A DNA stretch of 64,000 nucleotides, from NCBI GenBank assembly GCA_934047225.1, contig OW203986.1, forward strand, positions 21,951,221 through 22,015,220, read 5' to 3'. The first letter of the stretch is position 1; the number at the start of each line of letters is the position of its first letter. Origin of the DNA: Ypsolopha sequella. Taxonomy: Eukaryota > Arthropoda > Insecta > Lepidoptera > Ypsolophidae. The notes under the pieces were generated by a model. That model searched no databases. It was not told where the DNA came from and saw nothing but the letters and a program-made list of their open reading frames with translations. Shown here in pieces: positions 44,410 through 56,653 of the stretch. The position numbers were made by a program, and so were the translations under genes.

Positions 44410-45360
44410 AAAATTGCGTCCGAACCAAATCGATGAAGTGATATCAGCAGAGCTGCCCGACCCCAACTTGGACAAACAGCTATATGACACGATCACTAAG
44501 AGCATGAGTCCTTGTGGAGCACTGAACCCTACGTCCCCTGTACATGAGGGACAGGACATGCACCAAAAAGTATCCTCGGGCGCTGTTAAAAGAGACGCAA
44601 ACCAACGAGAATGGTTATCCGTTGTACAGGCCCAGGGCACCCGAGGATGGAGGACGTACGGTCACAATTAAAATGAGAGGTACCGCGCAAGACATCGTAG
44701 TGGACAACAGCTGGGTGGTCCCGTACTCACCGCTCCTTTCGACTATTTTTAATGCTCGCATTAATGTGCGAGTTCTGTAACGCGGTTCAGGCAATTAAAT
44801 ACATTTGTAAGTACATAAACAAAGGCATTTACCCGGCCACATTTATTGTGCAGCAGCAAGGCAATGCTAATATTGACCCACGAGAAGAAATGCAGGTATT
44901 TACAGCTGGTCATTAAGTGAGCAGCAACGAGGCGGCATGGCGGATATTGGGCTTGCCGCTTCACGAGAGGCACCCGAAAGTGACAGGTCTTACGGTGCAC
45001 ATGCCAACGGCGAGCGCGTTAACTTTACGGAGGCTCACATGTGCGATTGAGTAGTGAAGCGCCCACTACCACACTCACTGAGTTTTTCTGTCAGTGCCAG
45101 TCGGACAAGTTTGCCAGAACTTTGCCATATGCGGAAGTGCCAAAATATTACGCATGGAACGCTTCACGGAAAGCGTGGAAGCGTCGTGTGCAAGGCAACC
45201 CCGTCGAAGGCTGGCATGACGTGAAGACGTCAGATACCCTGGGCAGAATTGATACCGTGCACTTAACACAGTTTGAGTGTTACTGCTTACGGTTGCTACT
45301 GACCCGCGTCTAAGGCCCCATCTGTTTTCAGGCCCTCAAAACAGTCGAAGGAAAGAAAAA
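44410..45360 (+). pseudogene. Helitron RepHel, Rep-side part, decayed
   Basis: Three frames carry the segment following the Helitron Rep domain. 44414 onward reads RPNQIDEVISAELPDPNLDK, then shifts to KKYPRALLKETQTNENGYPL with RGTAQDIVVDNSWVVPYSP (44544-44780). 45041-45313 reads TLPYAEVPKYYAWNASRKAW, then QGNPVEGWHDVK and TVHLTQFECYCLRLLLTRV. These blocks are conserved in insect Helitrons between the rolling-circle nuclease and the helicase. At least three frameshifts are present and the nuclease motifs upstream are missing. The plus-strand continuation is the helicase part. Confidence 0.85.
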
Positions 45361-45395
45361 CTACGTTCCGAGAAGCGTGTGAGGCAATGGGAATT

Positions 45396-46390
45396 TGAAA
45401 GATGACAGCCACTGGAACTCTACGATGGAGGATGCCGTATTGTGTAGATCAGCGGCCAAGTTGAGAGAGCTTTTTGCTATCATGTTGAGGACCTGCGGAT
45501 TCTCAAACCCCCTGCAACTTTGGGACAAGTATAAACTGCTATATCGGAAGATATCGCACACAAGTACCAAGGGACAGCACAGGCCAACGATGATATATAT
45601 TTTATATATAATTTCAGCATGGCTACCCCACAACAAACAGGAAAGTAGTCCACTGATTTGCTCAGGGAGCTCAGTTACGACACCGCAGCCTTGGTGGCTC
45701 AAGTCGCTCAAACTGAGCCCCGGCTATTACAAGAGCAAAGGCAAATTTTCAATAAAATTGTGAGCCGGGTGAAGAGCGAAGAAGGAGTCTTTATTTCTTA
45801 GACGCACCAAGCAAAACATTCCTGCTAAATTTGCTGCTGGCGCAGTTGTGCAAGAATAGGAATGTCGCGCTAGCTGTTGCGTCTTCTGAGATAGCCACGA
45901 CCTTGCTCAGTAGAACTGCCCACTCGGTCTTCAAACTTCCACTTAACCTTGCGGGTGAAAAATGCCCACCTGCAATATAAGCAAGAGCAGTGATCTCGGT
46001 GCTCTGGTGCAGCAGTGCAAATTTATCATCTGGGACGAATGCACGATGTCTCACAAGCGTGTGATTGAGGCGCTCGATCGCAGCTTGCAAGACATCCGCG
46101 GCAACCGAATGTTGATGGATGGAGTTTTCGTCTTGCTCGTAGGTGACTTCTGGCAGACGCAGTCATCGAACGAGGCACTGAAGCAGACGAGATCATCGCT
46201 TGTCTCAAGGCTTCGCCAATGTGGGCAAAGGTAGAGAGATTGCACCTCAAAACAAATATGAGAGTCCAGCTCTACAACCTCGAGATTGGCGAAGGCCGCA
46301 TAGCAATGGATGCGGAAGGCCTAATTAAATTTGAAAGTCGCTTCTGCAATGTTGTAACTTTGGAAGATAACCTAATAAATGAGGTTTTTT
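45396..46390 (+). pseudogene. Helitron Pif1-like helicase part, decayed
   Basis: 45415 onward reads DAVLCRSAAKLRELFAIMLR. From 45796 the frame gives FLDAPSKTFLLNLLLAQ where the family has a GGTGKT Walker A, so the P-loop is deleted. It continues through AHSVFKLPLNLAGEKCP and CKFIIWDECTMSHK (Walker B intact) to LVGDFWQT. A frameshift follows and 46219-46380 gives WAKVERLHLKTNMRV. The loss of the P-loop glycines plus frameshifts make it inactive. No CTRR end with hairpin was found. Confidence 0.85.
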
Positions 46391-46639
46391 CCGAACTTAT
46401 AACTGATTTGTTTGTTATTCTTATGATAATAATATTATTAATGTATTTCTATAATCAAAAGATCTTTTCACCTCGATGTGGTACTGGTGATGTTCTCCAT
46501 CCATTCGATGCATGTAACTGTATGCAACTTTCAGTTAACTTACCTAAAAAACTACGGGTTGATTGTTGTTTATTTATTGGTTCATATATTATTATTTTAT
46601 AAAAAAGATTATGTATGAGTGATTTGTTTTGTTGTTCCT

Positions 46640-47455
46640 ATATAAGGAGTACCTCTTTTGTAGGACATGGTATAAGACTTTACAATAAACTTCCATAGGA
46701 GGTCCTTACTTTGTCAGAGAATAAGTTTAAACTGTATATTAAGCAGGGCCTATTGAAAAAGGTATATTATAAACTAAATGAATATTTGGATGATGGTGAA
46801 GCATGGTGTTACGGTGATAGGTCATAATTTCATTAAATAGTATAATTTCTTAACTTATGATTCCTCTAAGGTGTAAACATTAATTGATTACAGACTGTAA
46901 AAGGAAAAGGACTATATGAGACAGGTAGACAAAGATATATATGTTTTTCTTTTTTTCATTAACCTCAATTCCTGCTGTCTTGTATTTTCTTATCCCTTGT
47001 AGATATAAGTCATATATTGTATAGTATAAGTTTTATGCTGAAAAAAAAGACATGATCTTGCTAAGTTTCTTGCCCTTCTTCTTAGCAAGACTAATCGAAT
47101 GGGCGGAGGTAGGCATGTATTTATATATGTAACATATTAGTATGTAGTATATAGGATGGGATTTGGTCGTTCGCCTGGATTCGTGCTGGGGGCTCGGTTG
47201 GTGATCATTGAACCTTGTTCCTGGTCCCTGGCCGGGTCTCCGGTATGGGTTCGGGCGGCTGATTGGATTTTAACTTGTATAATATATATTTTACCTATCA
47301 TTTTAAATAAACCTTTAATTTAGTTCATGTACATTTATTATTTTATTACATATATTTTCTTTATTAGATTAAATTTGACGTGTAAAAAGTGTATATATCT
47401 ATACCTGCTTTGCAAAATAAACTATTTGAATTTGAATTTGAATTTGAAAATTTGC
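46640..47455 (+). pseudogene. LINE C-terminus and 3' end (5'-truncated)
   Basis: From 46650 the frame reads STSFVGHGIRLYNKLP, a stop, then VLTLSENKFKLYIKQGLLKK and ending at TAA near 46825, the typical C-terminus of a non-LTR retrotransposon reverse transcriptase protein. The in-frame stop shows decay. The 3' untranslated region (46990-47455) holds 'agacatgatcttgctaag' and 'gaatgggcggaggtaggca', and ends with AATAAACTATTTGAATTTGA-type tandem TTTGAA units. It serves as the reference for copies at 13.5 and 39.0 kb. The reverse transcriptase core is absent. Confidence 0.8.
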
Positions 47456-47745
47456 TTACTAATTTCATCTTAATACAGACTAATTGACTAGCAGACGGAA
47501 TATTAAAAATAACTTATTAATTAGTATCTACACACGTAAGTTTTACTTTATTTTTATAACTAATAATTTATATATATTTAGGTTTTATATATATTTATTA
47601 TATGTTTTATTATTATTTGCATATTTATACATATTTAAAAACACATTTAAATATTATTTCGAACTTTATTGTTCGGCATCAGTCTTATGTATGCCGCCGA
47701 GCAATAAAGTTCGTAATATATCTCTAAATGTGTTTTTTAAATATA

Positions 47746-48007
47746 CAAGGTGACTTTTTGATCAACGTCCAAATTCATACTGGAGGCTTGGTAAGTGATC
47801 AGCATCATGAATCGATAGCAAATTTTGTGAAAATCGTATAATGAAATTTCAACTTCCCATAGTAATTCACTTCCAATCCTGAGTGAATCACTATGGAGAG
47901 CTGAAATTTAATTTTATGAATTTTACAAAAATCGTTATTGGTTCATGATGCTGATCACTTACCAAGGCTCAAGTATGAATTTGGACGATGTTCGCAAATT
48001 CACCTTG
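47746..48007. mobile_element. Foldback MITE, copy 1 (262 bp)
   Basis: CAAGGTGACTTTTTGATCAA at the left end, and CAAGGTGAATTTGCGAAC read inward from the right. Arms of about 120 bp pair almost to the centre. Flanked by TATA/TATA, consistent with TA target choice. Same family as 52779-53038. A shorter inverted pair (aactttattgttcgg / gagcaataaagttcg) lies just left at 47659-47714. Confidence 0.85.
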
Positions 48008-48554
48008 TATATAAATATAATAATAAAAATATAATGAATATATATTAAACCTAAATATATATAAATATTATAATCCTAATAATGACATATAAATAAGACA
48101 ATATTTTTATGTTAGTTTTAAAATGTGATTAGTATATTTTTAACATAATTTATCGACTCCGTCGACTCTTTGCAAGTTCTTGTTCTTCTTGCTTAAGGCC
48201 CCAGACTCTCTTTGCAACATTTCGCTTTCATCTTACCTGAGGCTTTAGAAGTGGCGCTCCCCCCGCTGCATTAAGATGTTAGAGACCGCACCTGAATGTT
48301 GCTCTACTTCGTTAAATGAGTGTACGATTACTTAAAATTTGACATGTGAAGATTTTTAATTATTCAAGTAACGGTAATTTACAAAGTTTGGTTTGTTTAT
48401 CGGAACAAACAAAATGAATTTGCAAAAGCAAAATAAACAAAAGTAAATCTACCTGGAATAGATGGCTTATTGGTAGCAGCAAGAGTGATTAGTATTTAGA
48501 CACAATACATTTTATAGGTCATGCAATTATTTGCAGATTTTTACCGAAGAGGTC

Positions 48555-48715
48555 AAGAGGTGTGTGCACTGTGAGATGCAAGTCATAAGTCCACCCATAC
48601 GTGTACCTATAAGTACACCCGCGTTTCTCTGACGATTATTACGTCTCAACGTGATGAGCCCTATCGCTCTAAGGAAACCTGCATGCCCTAAAAATCGTGT
48701 AGTTGTGCCCGAAAA
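48555..48715 (-). repeat. SINE body fragment
   Basis: 'tacacccgcgtttctctgac', 'acgtgatgagccctatcgct' and 'gaaacctgcatgc' in inverted order relative to the copy at 61.5 kb. 48008-48554 and 48716-49407 contain no supported gene. Confidence 0.6.
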
Positions 48716-49407
48716 TTTCTTTATTCATCAAGATTTTCATTTAACTAATGCCTGACATAAAAAATACCTTTATAAAATTTGGAAATGTAGAAAATTAATA
48801 ATCAAATCATAACAATGAAATCATTTAAAATTATGTATTCCTAATACTCACACACATATTCATTCAGTTCTTTAAGTAATATAATATCAAAAATAGAAAT
48901 AAAAAAGGTAAAAAATTTAGTTTTAGAAATGTGATGTTTTAATGATAAGAACCGCAGCTGCGTACGTTCTTTTGTTTTGATGCATTATTGTCTAGCACGT
49001 TGTTATCTCGACTGTCGGTTTTAGTGACTTCGATAGCTTTTTAAGATATTTTAAATAAAAGTAAGTAAAGTAATAAAAAGGATGAAGTTTCGGCTTTAGT
49101 TATTCCAAAAAGTGGTGACATCGGTGCTGGTATAAAATTTGTGTCACGTCACCCCCGTGGGTTTTTTAGACCACAACTTCTAAAATACGGCTTTACGGGT
49201 TTTCGAATTAACACACATTAACATAACTTAATCTAAGCGAATTAGGGCATGCAATTATTCGCAGATTTTTACTATCCGGATAACGGATAAAAGTATTATC
49301 CGGATAACCGGATACTTATGGTAAAAATTAAGGGTAGTAATAAAAACTCCGAAAACTAAATTAAAACCGCCCAAAAAAACGGCCTACCGCAAACATCTTG
49401 AAAAAAA

Positions 49408-50155
49408 ACTGGCCAATTGCGAGTCAGACTCTAGTCAGAACCTAGGGTTCCGTATTGTGGATGATAAATTTAGTTTTATCATTTTTTTTTGGTGAATTTC
49501 TCAACCGCTTTATTTTTTCTGTAATTCTTACGTAAACGCATATTACCATGATTTTTTTCATATTTTTCGGTCCACCAGTTTTGGAGATAAGAGGGGGGAC
49601 ATACATTTTTTATAGATTTTCAAGGATTTCTCGAAATAGATGCAATTAAATATAGCCAAACTATATATTATTACAATAAGCTTTTTAATGCCTACAATGT
49701 GATACCCATATTGTATTTTATAAATATTTTTTTTTTTTTATTTTCCTTTTTTTTAATATTTTTAAATCACTTTAGTTTTCCCGGTTATTGGTCAGTTATG
49801 ATCTATAATGGACATTTTTTTCATATTTTTCGGTCTACCAGTTTCGGACATACACATTATTATTGTAGTTTTTTTTAAAGATTTCACAAAACCAGTGCCA
49901 GTAAATATAGTAAAAGTATATATTTTTACAATCAGCTTTTTGTGTCTACAGTTTGATACCCATATTGTATTTTTAGGATATTTTTTATTTTTGTCACTTT
50001 TGTTTTGAAAATATTTTAAACAATTTCAAATTTTTCATATTTTTTTTACAATGTAATATGTAGGCAAATTAATGCTATTTTTGTGCCAAATTTCATGTCT
50101 TTATCTTTACGGTGCTAAAGTTATGATGCTGTGAAATACGGACGGACGTAGATTA
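49408..50155 (+). repeat. GGGTTCCGT repeat, longest copy
   Basis: Starts 'ggccaattgcgagtcagac', 'cctagggttccgtattgtgg', and ends 'gtgccaaatttcatgtcttt', 'ggtgctaaagttatg', 'tacggacggacg', the inverse of the left copy at 12723-12900. Between them is AT-rich sequence containing an internal duplication ('tcatatttttcggtc(c/t)acca' at 49558 and 49820). The open frame at 49808-50008 is part of it and not a gene. Confidence 0.6.
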
Positions 50156-51032
50156 GACTTTATTTTATCGAAACAGGGATTTCTTAAAATATTTTATCCA
50201 TAGTTGTTTACTTATTAAATGATAAGTGCAATATTCAAGTAGAGCAACTTTCATGATACAGTTCGCCTCTCCATAAGAATCTACGCGAGGGAAAGGGAGC
50301 AACCGTGCGAGCGGGAGGTAAAATGACGTCGAGCTACACAACACACGTCTGAACGCTGCGATGTCCCAGCGAAACTGAGGGAAATATCGACGCGTTTTGT
50401 GTTTTAAACTCTCGATAAGTTTCGATTTGATAAATGTTTTTAAAATAATTTTTTAAATACCGTTTTTTGTTATTTCACTTATTAATAGTTATATTCTAAG
50501 TGTTTTAAATTTGACTACGCTAAACGATAGTTTTCTAGTAGAAAAAAAATATTTTATCAGTGGTTGAATTCATAAAATCACAACTACTTAAAGCACTCGA
50601 AATAAGAAAACTAAAGTATTATCCAAAAAAGTAACCAGGTAAGATTATTGTTGAAGATATGGGAATAAATGTTACCTGAATAAATTTCTTGTTTTTGTCA
50701 TCATTTTTACGTGACGTGTGCATGAATGAGACTCTCAACGCGTAGAACATAAATAAAGGTATGTTTAAAGCCTAAAAAACCTATTAAAAGTAGCATTAAA
50801 GTAAATGAAAAAATAATTTTTGAAATCTTCAAATTCCACACTATAAATTAACGTAAAATGTATTTTATTTATTGCTTTCTTACTAACTAAAATAAAATCT
50901 TTCTTTTCTGATAATTCTGCAAGAATACTGATTTTTAGGGGACTGGAGCCTTAAGGGGCCTGTTCTGAAAATTACTGTTATTTCTCTTAAATGAGACGTT
51001 TGTTATTTTTATATAAGAAAAAAAAATATTTT
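50156..51032 (+). other. Possible non-coding 5' exon
   Basis: A GC-richer patch (50280-50400, with cacacgtctgaacgctgc) is followed by a strong donor-like CCAG|GTAAGAT at 50638/50639. This could be a 5' untranslated first exon of a plus-strand gene, but no coding exon was matched to it. The rest of the interval is AT-rich. Confidence 0.2.
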
Positions 51033-51420
51033 TAAAAATTATTCTTGCGTTAAAAGAACAATATAAAAATATTTTTCAAAGTCGAGCTGTTTTTAGACTA
51101 AAATTAAGTAAAATTATTTCTTTGAAACCACGTTACCATAACCATACAAATTAAGTATTTGTATTAAGTATTTGTATGGTTATTGCTTTAAAATACAAGT
51201 AAAATATTACTTAGAATTTTTTTCCGTCCATCGCGTCCATGTGAAAAGTATTTTTTCCCCCATTTTGCGCTATCGGGAGATCCTGCGACGTTGTAATGCA
51301 ATGCGCGCTGACATGAACGTTATTTCAATATAGTTTTTGTCGATATTGGTACCGACCTGGCTTGTTGCTTCATGGTACCGACTCAAGTCGACTCAAGGTC
51401 GTTGGCAACTACCTGCCCCT
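51033..51420 (+). repeat. R5 repeat, copy 2
   Basis: Direct repeat of 25303-25622 with the same landmarks ('tttttttccgtccatcgc', 'gtaatgcaatgcgcgctga', 'gactcaaggtcgttggc'). It contains an extra inverted pair at about 51138-51183 (AACCATACAAAT / ATTTGTATGGTT) not in copy 1. 51421-52594 beyond it shows no gene. Confidence 0.75.
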
Positions 51421-52594
51421 TAAAGGTCAATTCTCAAGGGCATTGACGACTATTCAACCTTAATATCAAATTAAGTGTGCTACGATGTTCCAAATTTAAA
51501 CAATACCCTTAGCACGCGCCATGAATACAGGCCAGCGTCTTTCAGTCACACTTGCTGCTTCGCACCTTGATAAACACGTCATACTTGACGTTGACAACGT
51601 AAGTAAAAACTTAGATAAGAAAGCTTATTTAGTGTAACTGTAGACGCTTTATCTATGTCGGTTAAACAACAACTTACTACACCTGTATTTTTGGCAATGA
51701 TTTATTTGATTGGTTGATATTTTAAAATCAAATTAAAAAAACATCTCCATCAGATAAAAAATCTATCTCCAGAACTACTTAAATAAAAATACTAAATACG
51801 AGTAGTATAGAAATGTTCTTGTTACAGGCGACATTTTTAAAGCTATATCATGGACGAAATATTGTCTATGGCTATATCCAATTTTGACAGCGGTCCCCTA
51901 AAGAGTCGAAGCTGCACGATAGCTCTGTCGCAAAGTTAAATTGAACCAAATTATGCGGAGTGCTCGTAACTAAGTAAAAAAGTTGGTATAAAACGAACGT
52001 CTTCATGCACATTACTAAATTGGTATAAATAGAACATTAGAATAAACACGGGGTTTCTCTTTAGGTATTCGATTCCAATTGTCTGAGAAAAGTTCAAGCT
52101 ATGTTTAATAAGTTATATAAAGTTTGTCAGCTGCCTGCACTTTCAAGTTTAATTTGACTGAAGCTTTTTCTGCATACGTACAAAGTTTATCGATCATATT
52201 GGATGATCGGAATAGGTAGTGCAATTTATAATAGAGTTAATTGTAGTATCGACGGGATTGCGGGATTGTGTACATTGTTTTTTTTTTTACCTAAAGGTGA
52301 ATGGTGGTTTTCAATAACTTAAACGCATTTTATGATTATTTTTATAAATAATACGGACTGTAATGGCCAAATGTATCTTATATTATACATAACAATATTC
52401 ATAAGAAAATATATTTTTTATCTTTTAATTTTATACTTGTAAACACAAGAAAAATCACAATTAAAGTATTTTCGAGATATATTCAGTCGAATGAGTGAAA
52501 AATTTGAATAGTGAATGACATGAAGTAAAAATATTAATTAGCGTCACCTACTTTTGAACAAAAATAATAGTTTAATTTTGTTTAAAATTTTTCA

Positions 52595-52645
52595 CTTATT
52601 TCATGGCCCCAAAGTGGGCCGAAATATATCTTGAAAAGACTTTAA
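52595..52645 (+). repeat. One arm of GGCCC hairpin family
   Basis: 'tttcatggccccaaagtggg' followed by 'ccgaaatatatcttgaaaag', similar to one arm and loop of the hairpin at 28014-28082. The other arm is absent. Confidence 0.45.
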
Positions 52646-52778
52646 TTATGGTTTTTCTTGTATTTACAAGTATCAAATTAAATGAAAAGCTTATTATAGC
52701 CAAATATGAATATTTATTACACGTTTATACTTTTATCAATAATATGGTCTGTACTGGATGAGTGTAACTACCTATATA

Positions 52779-53038
52779 CAAGGTGACTTTTTGATCATCG
52801 GCCAAATTCATACTGGTGGCTTGATAAGTGATCAGTATCTTTGATCAGTAACAATTTTTGTGAAATTCGTAAAATGAAATTTCGGCTTCCCATAGAAATT
52901 CAGTTCCAGTACCGAGTGAATCACTATGGGGAGTCGAAATTTCATTTTACGAATTTCACCAAAACTGTTATTGATCCATGATACTGATCACTTATCAAGC
53001 ATCCAGTATGAATTTGGACGATGATCAAAAAGTCACCT
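52779..53038. mobile_element. Foldback MITE, copy 2
   Basis: CAAGGTGACTTTTTGATCAT at the left; the right end GATGATCAAAAAGTCACC is its inverted copy. Arms of about 120 bp meet near 'ccagtaccgagtgaatc'. Same family as 47746-48007 and preceded by TATA. A separate 15-bp palindrome (ACTTCGACCAAAATT) follows at 53114-53145. Confidence 0.85.
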
Positions 53039-53386
53039 ATACATAAAAACTGTATATACATAAAAAAATATGTAGTCGATCTTTTCTAGTTGCACCTTAA
53101 AATATATCAAAATACTTCGACCAAAATTAAAATTTTGGTCGAAGTCAAAATATATATTTTTAGATTATTCTGTGACTGCATTGTACTTTAAATAGTGATT
53201 CATTCATTCATTACTTGAGGTAAGTCATACATTTTTGAACAAGATAAAGCAGTTAGGGCTTGTAGATTCAGGCCTTTTTGAGTTAGGGGCTTTGCTCTAC
53301 ATGAGCTCTGATAACTTGTTAACAGTAAAAGTGTTATTAGATGTTAATACACAGGGTAGAAACTTTATACCATAAGCGTGTATTTC

Positions 53387-53756
53387 TTTTTTCAATGCAA
53401 GTGCTCGTAAAGGCCCGCTTTTTATGCATCAAAACCGAACAGAAAGTTGATTATTTTGCCCTAGGGCTTTATTATTATTATTTTTTTTAATTTATTTACA
53501 ATGGTTGGCTAACCTGCCGTCTTTCCTGTGTACCATAGATGTTATACTTTTTTTTCCACTGTTTAACTGGCTCTGGATACAGTCCTTTTGAGCCAATTAT
53601 AATTTAAAGTTCAAAAGATTATATTTGTTTTCATTTCCTCACACTATGCATTGAAAAACGTAGTATGATACACGGGCGTAAGAGCAATAAATTACTCGGT
53701 TAAGTTTCGTCCTCGTAATTTATTCCTTTTCGCCCTAGTAGCATAAACTACTATTA
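53387..53756 (+). repeat. R1 repeat, copy 5
   Basis: TTTTTTCAATGCAAGTGCTC to GTAGCATAAACTACTATTA. Slightly shorter because the 'acactcgctacgctcgtgt' part of the hairpin half is deleted (between 53700 and 53710). Confidence 0.85.
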
Positions 53757-53817
53757 TGAGACTGTTTCTGTGTATAAAACATAAGTGTGACACATTTATA
53801 TGAAACAACAAACATAC

Positions 53818-53962
53818 AGTGGTATTACTACAAAACGGTGTTTAACTTTAGACACTGTTTAAACCTGTTGTTGTCGCCATTTCTTTCATATTGTAAAAGA
53901 GTGACAGCAACAGATTTAAACACTATCTACAGTTAAACACTGTTTTGTAGTTACACCGCAGA
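53818..53962. mobile_element. Foldback MITE (CTACAAAACNGTG)
   Basis: Left ATTACTACAAAACGGTGTTT pairs with right AACACTGTTTTGTAGTTACA, continuing through 'cactgtttaaacctgttg' against 'caacagatttaaacac'. Length about 145 bp. Non-coding. 53963-54424 has only AT-rich sequence with a 73-codon frame lacking features. Confidence 0.7.
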
Positions 53963-54424
53963 TGTTTTACATGGCTTTAGGATAATTATTATCACCTTTT
54001 GGTTTGAATCGAGGCAAAGAGAACCCAGATCATGTAAACTATAAATGTAAAAATACTATTTATTATCTTTTTATATCTTTTTATTTATTTTTCTCTTTTT
54101 TTCTCCGTACCTACTGTATTGAATGTATACAGGTTTTTTTTTTAATAGGCATTTTTAAGGTTTATTTTTATATTTTTTTACGAAAAAGAACTGCCAAGGA
54201 ATATGTTGATGTGCAGGCGAATTGAGAATATTTGTTCAACATATGCATGCATAAATAATATGATACTTATACAGATAGACATAGAAGTTATCCAGAAAGT
54301 ACTTTAGGTATATTAATAAATGCTGGGGGCGCATCGCGTCTATTATCACAAATTCGTGCTTCGAAATTAACCTTCGCGTAGAAAAATCAAACCGCACGAA
54401 GCTTCGGGACACTACCTATATAGA

Positions 54425-54960
54425 CGACTAGCAACCCGCCCCGGCTTCGCACAGTCATGTATTATACATATCAACCTTCCTCTTGAATCACTCTATCTAT
54501 TAAAAAAAACGCATCAAAATCCGTTGCGTAGTTTTAAGGGGCTATACCGTGAAAATTGACACTTTTTGAAGTTATTTATCTGCTCTTTTAATAAAGTTCC
54601 AAGTAAAATAAATTAGTATAACAATTTTGGGACCTTTTACTAGATTTTGGTCTATCAGAAACGCGATAGGAAGAATTTCATTCGATAGAAATAATTATTG
54701 AAATCAGGTCTAAATTTACACTTTTTTTGATATTCTGACAAATTAGGATAGCATACAGACTTGAAAAATATTTATTTAGATGGGTTTTAACTACACCTAA
54801 ATTACTGGTTATGTTATTTTTTGTAGCTATTTTAGTTAATTTTGCATTAATTTAAAACCGACTTTTTGTCAATTTTCCCCGATTCCGTCTAAGATCTAAG
54901 AATACATAGGGACAGATAGACAGCGGGAAGCGACTTTGTTTTGTTTTATGTAGTGATAGT
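54425..54960 (+). repeat. RTE-like repeat split by R4
   Basis: 'agcaacccgccccggcttcg', 'cctcttgaatcactctatc' and 'atcaaaatccgttgcgtagt' are typical RTE-related repeat text. The continuation 'aatacatagggacagataga' appears only at 54901, with R4-like sequence (54540-54890) between, so R4 probably inserted into an RTE fragment. Confidence 0.55.
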
Positions 54961-55984
54961 GATACGCAGGTGCGGTCTCTGCATAAATTAAGATTTTAAA
55001 ATTCAGCCTGACCTAGCTGCTCTCCTCTAACATTTTTTTTTTTTACTTTGCTGCCTCGGTTAATTCAAATAAAAATCGAGAGTACACACCATAAATTATG
55101 GTCCATAATACAAAAAAATCTGTGACAAAAGTTCGTATAACGTTACAATTTGAAGCTCAGAACAACTTATTCTAAGATTTCAAGATATAAATAAGCAACC
55201 ACCAACCATAGACCACAGCTACGAAGGTTTCACGGAGGTGGTCTTGTAAAATGTGTCAAAAAAAGAATTATCCAAATCGGTTCAAAAATGACGAAGTTAT
55301 GGAGTAGGTAAAAAAGCCCAAAAAAAAAAAGTACAGTGTAATTCAGAACCTCCTCCTTTTTTGAAGTCGGTTAAAAATGGAAGACAAATAGGAAAATATT
55401 TCGTCCATGGTTCAACTGAACAACATCCCACAACATAACATAACCAACACAACGCCATCTCTAGAAAAAGATATTTCCTATGGTACCTGCTGCTGTGTTC
55501 TCTCCACACCGCACTCAACCACACGTCGCTGGTTACTAGAGGTTCGATTCTTAGCCGTAAGAGGGCGGTAGCGTACCGTTAGAAAAAAAAACTTATAAAT
55601 TAATTGATAGCACAAAATCTCGGTCCGGGCTATTTGGGAGTAGCTAAAAAATTAAGCGGTAATTAAAAAAAAACAGAGGCGTGGAATGTTAAAGATTAAA
55701 ATTCTGAGCTACTAATGATAATTTTCTGAATAATCATAAAAATTTTCTAAATAACCATCAAAAAGTTGTAGTCATAAACCGTAAACTATACAGTACCTAT
55801 CTAACGCAGCAATTTTAGCGCGGTGCTACCCCAATTAAAGCGATACCAAAAAAAAGGGGTTTTTTCGAATCCATTTACTCTACTATAACGTCATCTAAGT
55901 ATTTCATTTTTGGGTAAATGTTTATTGAGTATTTGAGTATGTATGGATGGATATATGTTTGCTTCTCCTTCACCGCCGCCGCGC
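54961..55984. other. No gene supported
   Basis: Includes the widespread phrase 'gaacctcctcctttttt' with 'gaagtcggttaaaaatgg' (55345-55380), part of a common lepidopteran repeat, and AT-rich spacer. The minus frame at 55297-55524 overlaps that repeat and is not a gene. Confidence 0.45.
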
Positions 55985-56350
55985 CGCCGTACCTAACTAA
56001 TAAACCGACTGGGCTGAAACTTTGCACAAATCTAGTTCTAGACCTGGAATAGGACATAGGTTACTTTTTATCCCATTAATTAGTTCCCATTTGATAGCAA
56101 TGGGATGTCAAGTTTCAATAGAAAAGTGTTACTAAACCGGTTGGGATAAAACTTTGCACAAATGTGCTTCTAATTATTATCCCATTAATCAGCTCCCATG
56201 AGATTATTCGATGATGTTAATGGCTTTTCCTGTCATAAAATCTGTGCTTACAGTATATATATATACGTAAATATTGACAGATAGGATAGGATAAATAGGA
56301 CTACATAAAAACTTAATCAACGCGAGCGAAGCCGCGGACAAAAGCCGGTT
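55985..56350 (+). repeat. RTE-like repeat fragment
   Basis: 'gactgggctgaaactttgca', 'gaataggacataggttactt', and 'caacgcgagcgaagccgcgg' at the end, the usual 3' text of this repeat family. An internal partial duplication ('aaactttgcacaaat') is visible. Confidence 0.6.
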
Positions 56351-56653
56351 TTCGACAAAAGTACGGATTACTTGCAAATTAGTGTCATTTTTATGAAATT
56401 TTTATCACAAGCGTCCACCGACCACACGAAATTCGACTCTAATCTGTGTTCGTTAAAATATTTTTCGTTCTTTTGTCGATATTTAAATCCGTGGCAAAAG
56501 CTGGTATTCCATAAAAGTACGGATTACTTGCAAATTAGTGTAATTTTTATGAAATTTTTGTCACAAGCGTCCTAGCGACCACACGAAATTCAACTCTAAT
56601 CTGTGTTCGTTAAAATATTTTTCGTTCTTTTGTCGATATTTAAATCCGTGGTG
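56338..56653 (+). repeat. Tandem duplication, about 157-bp unit
   Basis: Two adjacent units start with 'aaaagccggttttcgac' and 'aaaagctggtattccat', then share 'agtacggattacttgcaaat' and end 'gtcgatatttaaatccgtgg'. High similarity implies a recent duplication. Non-coding; the open frame at 56372-56575 arises from the repeat. Confidence 0.85.

Noticed and set aside
47484..50008. AT-rich hydrophobic open frames (47484-47753, 49808-50008)
   Set aside because: Phe/Ile/Tyr runs expected from AT-rich DNA; the second lies within a repeat copy.
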